Positions 63,101 to 64,000 of a stretch of 64,000 bases of DNA are shown piece by piece. The notes beneath the pieces were generated by a model. It worked only from the letters and a program-made list of their open reading frames with translations. It had not been told where the DNA came from and did not search any database. The stretch is from positions 62,001-126,000 of the forward strand of contig NZ_JBHSHY010000004.1 of the NCBI RefSeq assembly GCF_042653205.1, read 5' to 3'. Position numbers and translations under genes: made by a program. The stretch comes from Paenibacillus_Z sp042653205 (GTDB lineage: Bacteria; Bacillota; Bacilli; Paenibacillales; Paenibacillaceae). Each line of letters begins with the position of its first letter. Position 1 is the stretch's first letter.

Positions 63101-63571
63101 GACGTCGTGCCGAACGCGGACTGGCGCCAGAGCAACGCCTACTTCAGCAGCTCGGACGGCAAGTTCGCCGACCGCTACGAGGCGCGCGACGGCTTCGGCC
63201 GGCTGCGCGCGGGCGAGGTGCAGGTGAAGGGCGGCTGGCGCATCTACTCCAGCGGTCCCGGGATCTATATGAACCAATTCATCTCGAACGGCCTCGGCAT
63301 CCGCCAAGAAGGCGGGGATCTGCTGCTGGATCCCGTGCTGCCGGCCGAGCTGGACGGGCTCCGCTTCCGGTTTGAATGGAACGGCAAGCCGATCGACTTC
63401 GTGTACCGGATCGGCGGCGAGGTCGTGCGCGGCGTAACCGTGAACGGCCAGGCCGTGCCGGTGAGCGAGCAGGCGAACCGCTACCGTCACGGCGGCGTGC
63501 GGATCGCGCGCGAAGCGCTGGGCGGGCTGCTTGGCGAAGCGCCGAACGAGATCGAGATTCAAATGGGATAA
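60179..63571 (+). CDS. GH94-like glycoside phosphorylase or hydrolase
   Basis: The ATG at 60179, seven bases after GGGAGGGAG, gives 1,130 residues; the upstream ATG at 60161 is inside the binding site. The N-terminal half is strand-rich (LYLRVREGGRIQFAPLLG, then VVYGQDVGLADKGAVRTNEA), like the beta-sandwich of GH94. The C-terminal part is an (alpha/alpha) barrel with AWGTRDVCQGPTEYF near residue 645 and GDGDWDDTLQP near residue 775. The latter occupies the place of the catalytic DWND-type Asp of cellobiose phosphorylases. With no signal peptide it should act inside the cell on the imported sugar. The substrate cannot be read; hydrolysis instead of phosphorolysis is possible. It is the last gene of the operon. 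Confidence 0.78.
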   Translation: MNTERTTTTIPVEADGLVFTFLESGDLRDIQYEGIMVNQVMTNPLDGSMNNLYLRVREGGRIQFAPLLGVHAKSEVRASDRRVVWSGEALGVAYHVTFALMPGLIWFWDVRLSGDGAEVDVVYGQDVGLADKGAVRTNEAYMSQYIGHTAFRAEEGGCVVCSRQNQPMSSGFPYLQQGSLTGAAGYSTDGFQFFGLSYKETNVPEALSQERLANTVYQYEFAYTALQSETVRLSGEASFVFYGLLRPNHADAVTELEFRDDVLTAWALAQAESGIASEQELRPVSPRVAWSDAFGEPLHGEALTKEEVAALYPVRLQEEVDGEELLSFFTGTYEHIVLKAKELRTERPHGHILMSGDNARMNEHVLSTTNYMYGIFHSQITVGNTSFNKLMTNARNALNVLKTSGQRIYVEAGGKYRLLTLPSLYEIGFNYARWIYKLADDTLVVTAWTKADSPELALEAVSKTGRAYRFLVTNQMTMNDKEYELPYLVEQDGAELVFRADPESLSAGAYPELHYRLGVTGTAMRLLDERALAPEAAAGSASLAVLALEPAASWRLTIAGRLEAAEAAAKAGAADAQQPAEADIEQYRSFLASVMNGFRLTHASERQARELEKFNALAWWYTHNMLVHYSVPHGLEQYSGAAWGTRDVCQGPTEYFLATGKYGQVKEILKTVYAHQYQEDGNWPQWFMFDRYYRIQQEESHGDIIVWPLKVLGDYLRVTGDFSILEERVPYSTHSGEMTEAAFTVLDHARKELQYIKDHFLHGTRLSAYGDGDWDDTLQPANAKLKQYMISSWTVSLTFQTLTQLSGALSGQSGELAALSAELQELAAGIQADFNRYLVKDGIISGFAYMEEPERIELMLHPADDKTGIEYRLLPMTRSMIGELLDADQAESHYRLIKRELYCPDGVRLMNRPADYNGGVSTRFKRAEQAANFGREIGLQYVHAHIRFIEAMAKLGKRDEVWQGLRMINPVGLRDVVPNADWRQSNAYFSSSDGKFADRYEARDGFGRLRAGEVQVKGGWRIYSSGPGIYMNQFISNGLGIRQEGGDLLLDPVLPAELDGLRFRFEWNGKPIDFVYRIGGEVVRGVTVNGQAVPVSEQANRYRHGGVRIAREALGGLLGEAPNEIEIQMG

Positions 63572-63581
63572 CTTTTTGTGA

Positions 63582-63620
63582 GGCGATGGGGGAAGTCAGT
63601 ACCCCATCGCCGAATTTTAT
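63582..63620 (+). terminator. Terminator of the sugar operon
   Basis: GGCGATGGGG and CCCCATCGCC form a perfect 10-bp stem around a 10-base loop, followed by GAATTTTAT. It begins 11 bases after the GH94-like stop. Confidence 0.88.
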
Positions 63621-63667
63621 TGCGATAGGCCATTCGAGAACGAGCCGTGAAGATAGGAGCGATTGCC

Positions 63668-64000
63668 GTGGTAAGCATTAAAGACATCGCCAAACACTTG
63701 GGGGTATCCATATCGACCGTATCCTACGCGCTGAATGGGAATCCGAAGGTCACGGAAGAAACAAGGGGGAAGGTGCTGGCCGCGGCCAAAGAGATGAATT
63801 ACGTGCCGAACGCGGCCGCGCGCACGCTGAAGAAGCGGGAGACGCGCATCATCGGCGCGTTCCTGACGACCTTCGAGGGGGCGTTCTACGGACAGCTGCT
63901 TCAAGGGATGAAGGAAGAGATGAACAAACGGGGGTACGACCTCGTAATCTGCAGCGGCACGCAGTCGCACCGGATGCTGTCGGAAGGCATGCTGGACGGC
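63668..64000 (+). CDS. LacI-family transcription regulator (3' truncated by window edge)
   Basis: The GTG at 63668 is eight bases after AGGAG and opens a frame that runs off the window after 111 codons. The N-terminus is a LacI helix-turn-helix (VSIKDIAKHLGVSISTVSYA, then LNGNPKVTEETRGKVLAAAK) with the hinge YVPNAAARTLKK, followed by the start of the periplasmic-binding-like ligand domain (IIGAFLTTFEGAFYGQLLQG). It is the natural candidate to bind the three GAAACGTTTC sites ahead of the sugar operon, although it is transcribed separately after the terminator. The ligand would be the imported sugar or a breakdown product. Confidence 0.92.
   Translation, partial: MVSIKDIAKHLGVSISTVSYALNGNPKVTEETRGKVLAAAKEMNYVPNAAARTLKKRETRIIGAFLTTFEGAFYGQLLQGMKEEMNKRGYDLVICSGTQSHRMLSEGMLDG

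Overview
The window looks like chromosomal DNA of a Paenibacillus-type member of the Bacillota. This rests on strong GGAGG-type ribosome binding sites, frequent TTG and GTG starts, a lipoprotein-dependent sugar transporter, and a GC-rich core flanking a much more AT-rich block. Genus is an inference. Almost every gene from the left edge to about 54.2 kb is a known or plausible anti-phage or anti-plasmid gene, so this is a dense defence island of roughly 54 kb, transcribed almost entirely left to right.

Layout. 1-12.1 kb: a BREX type 3-like operon cut by the left edge (BrxC/PglY-like DUF6079 protein, PglX methylase, PglZ, a BrxA-like small protein, BrxHII-like helicase). Three of its genes carry perfect inverted repeats just inside the coding sequence. 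12.4-17.7 kb: a type IV restriction-like operon (unknown small protein, McrB-type AAA+ motor, DUF2357/PD-(D/E)XK nuclease, RelA/SpoT-type HD hydrolase). 17.9-23.3 kb: an OLD nuclease plus UvrD helicase pair resembling Gabija, followed by a YhaM-like exoribonuclease and two small proteins. 23.7-31.4 kb: three tandem dynamin-like GTPases and a fourth protein that appears to be a degenerate dynamin GTPase domain fused to Sel1-like repeats and a CFI-box-like C-terminus. I know of no described system with this composition, and it is the best candidate for something new. 31.6-34 kb: an HNH nuclease, a probable C-terminal fragment of a CD-NTase, and a two-gene unit with a 2TM/beta-barrel effector and a minimal CRISPR polymerase (mCpol) that matches the recently described Panoptes system. 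34.4-37.9 kb: more host-like genes (frameshifted DEDDh exonuclease, VWA protein, WYL regulator). 38-44.4 kb: an Mrr-like nuclease and a second McrB/DUF2357 pair. 44.5-45.6 kb: a small transposase-like element. 45.9-54.2 kb: a complete Wadjet type II operon (jetABCD).

At 54.15 kb the sequence turns GC-rich. An AlkD-like DNA alkylation repair gene overlaps the end of jetD, which marks the probable island boundary. After it comes a carbohydrate operon of solute-binding lipoprotein, two permeases, a cysteine-type sulfatase and a GH94-like phosphorylase or hydrolase. It is preceded by a promoter with three GAAACGTTTC operators spaced exactly 65 bp apart and followed by the start of a LacI-family regulator that runs off the right edge. 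The likely logic is import of a (sulfated?) oligosaccharide, removal of sulfate, and cleavage of the glycan, under LacI-type control.

All functional names come from motifs and remembered family knowledge. No database search was possible.
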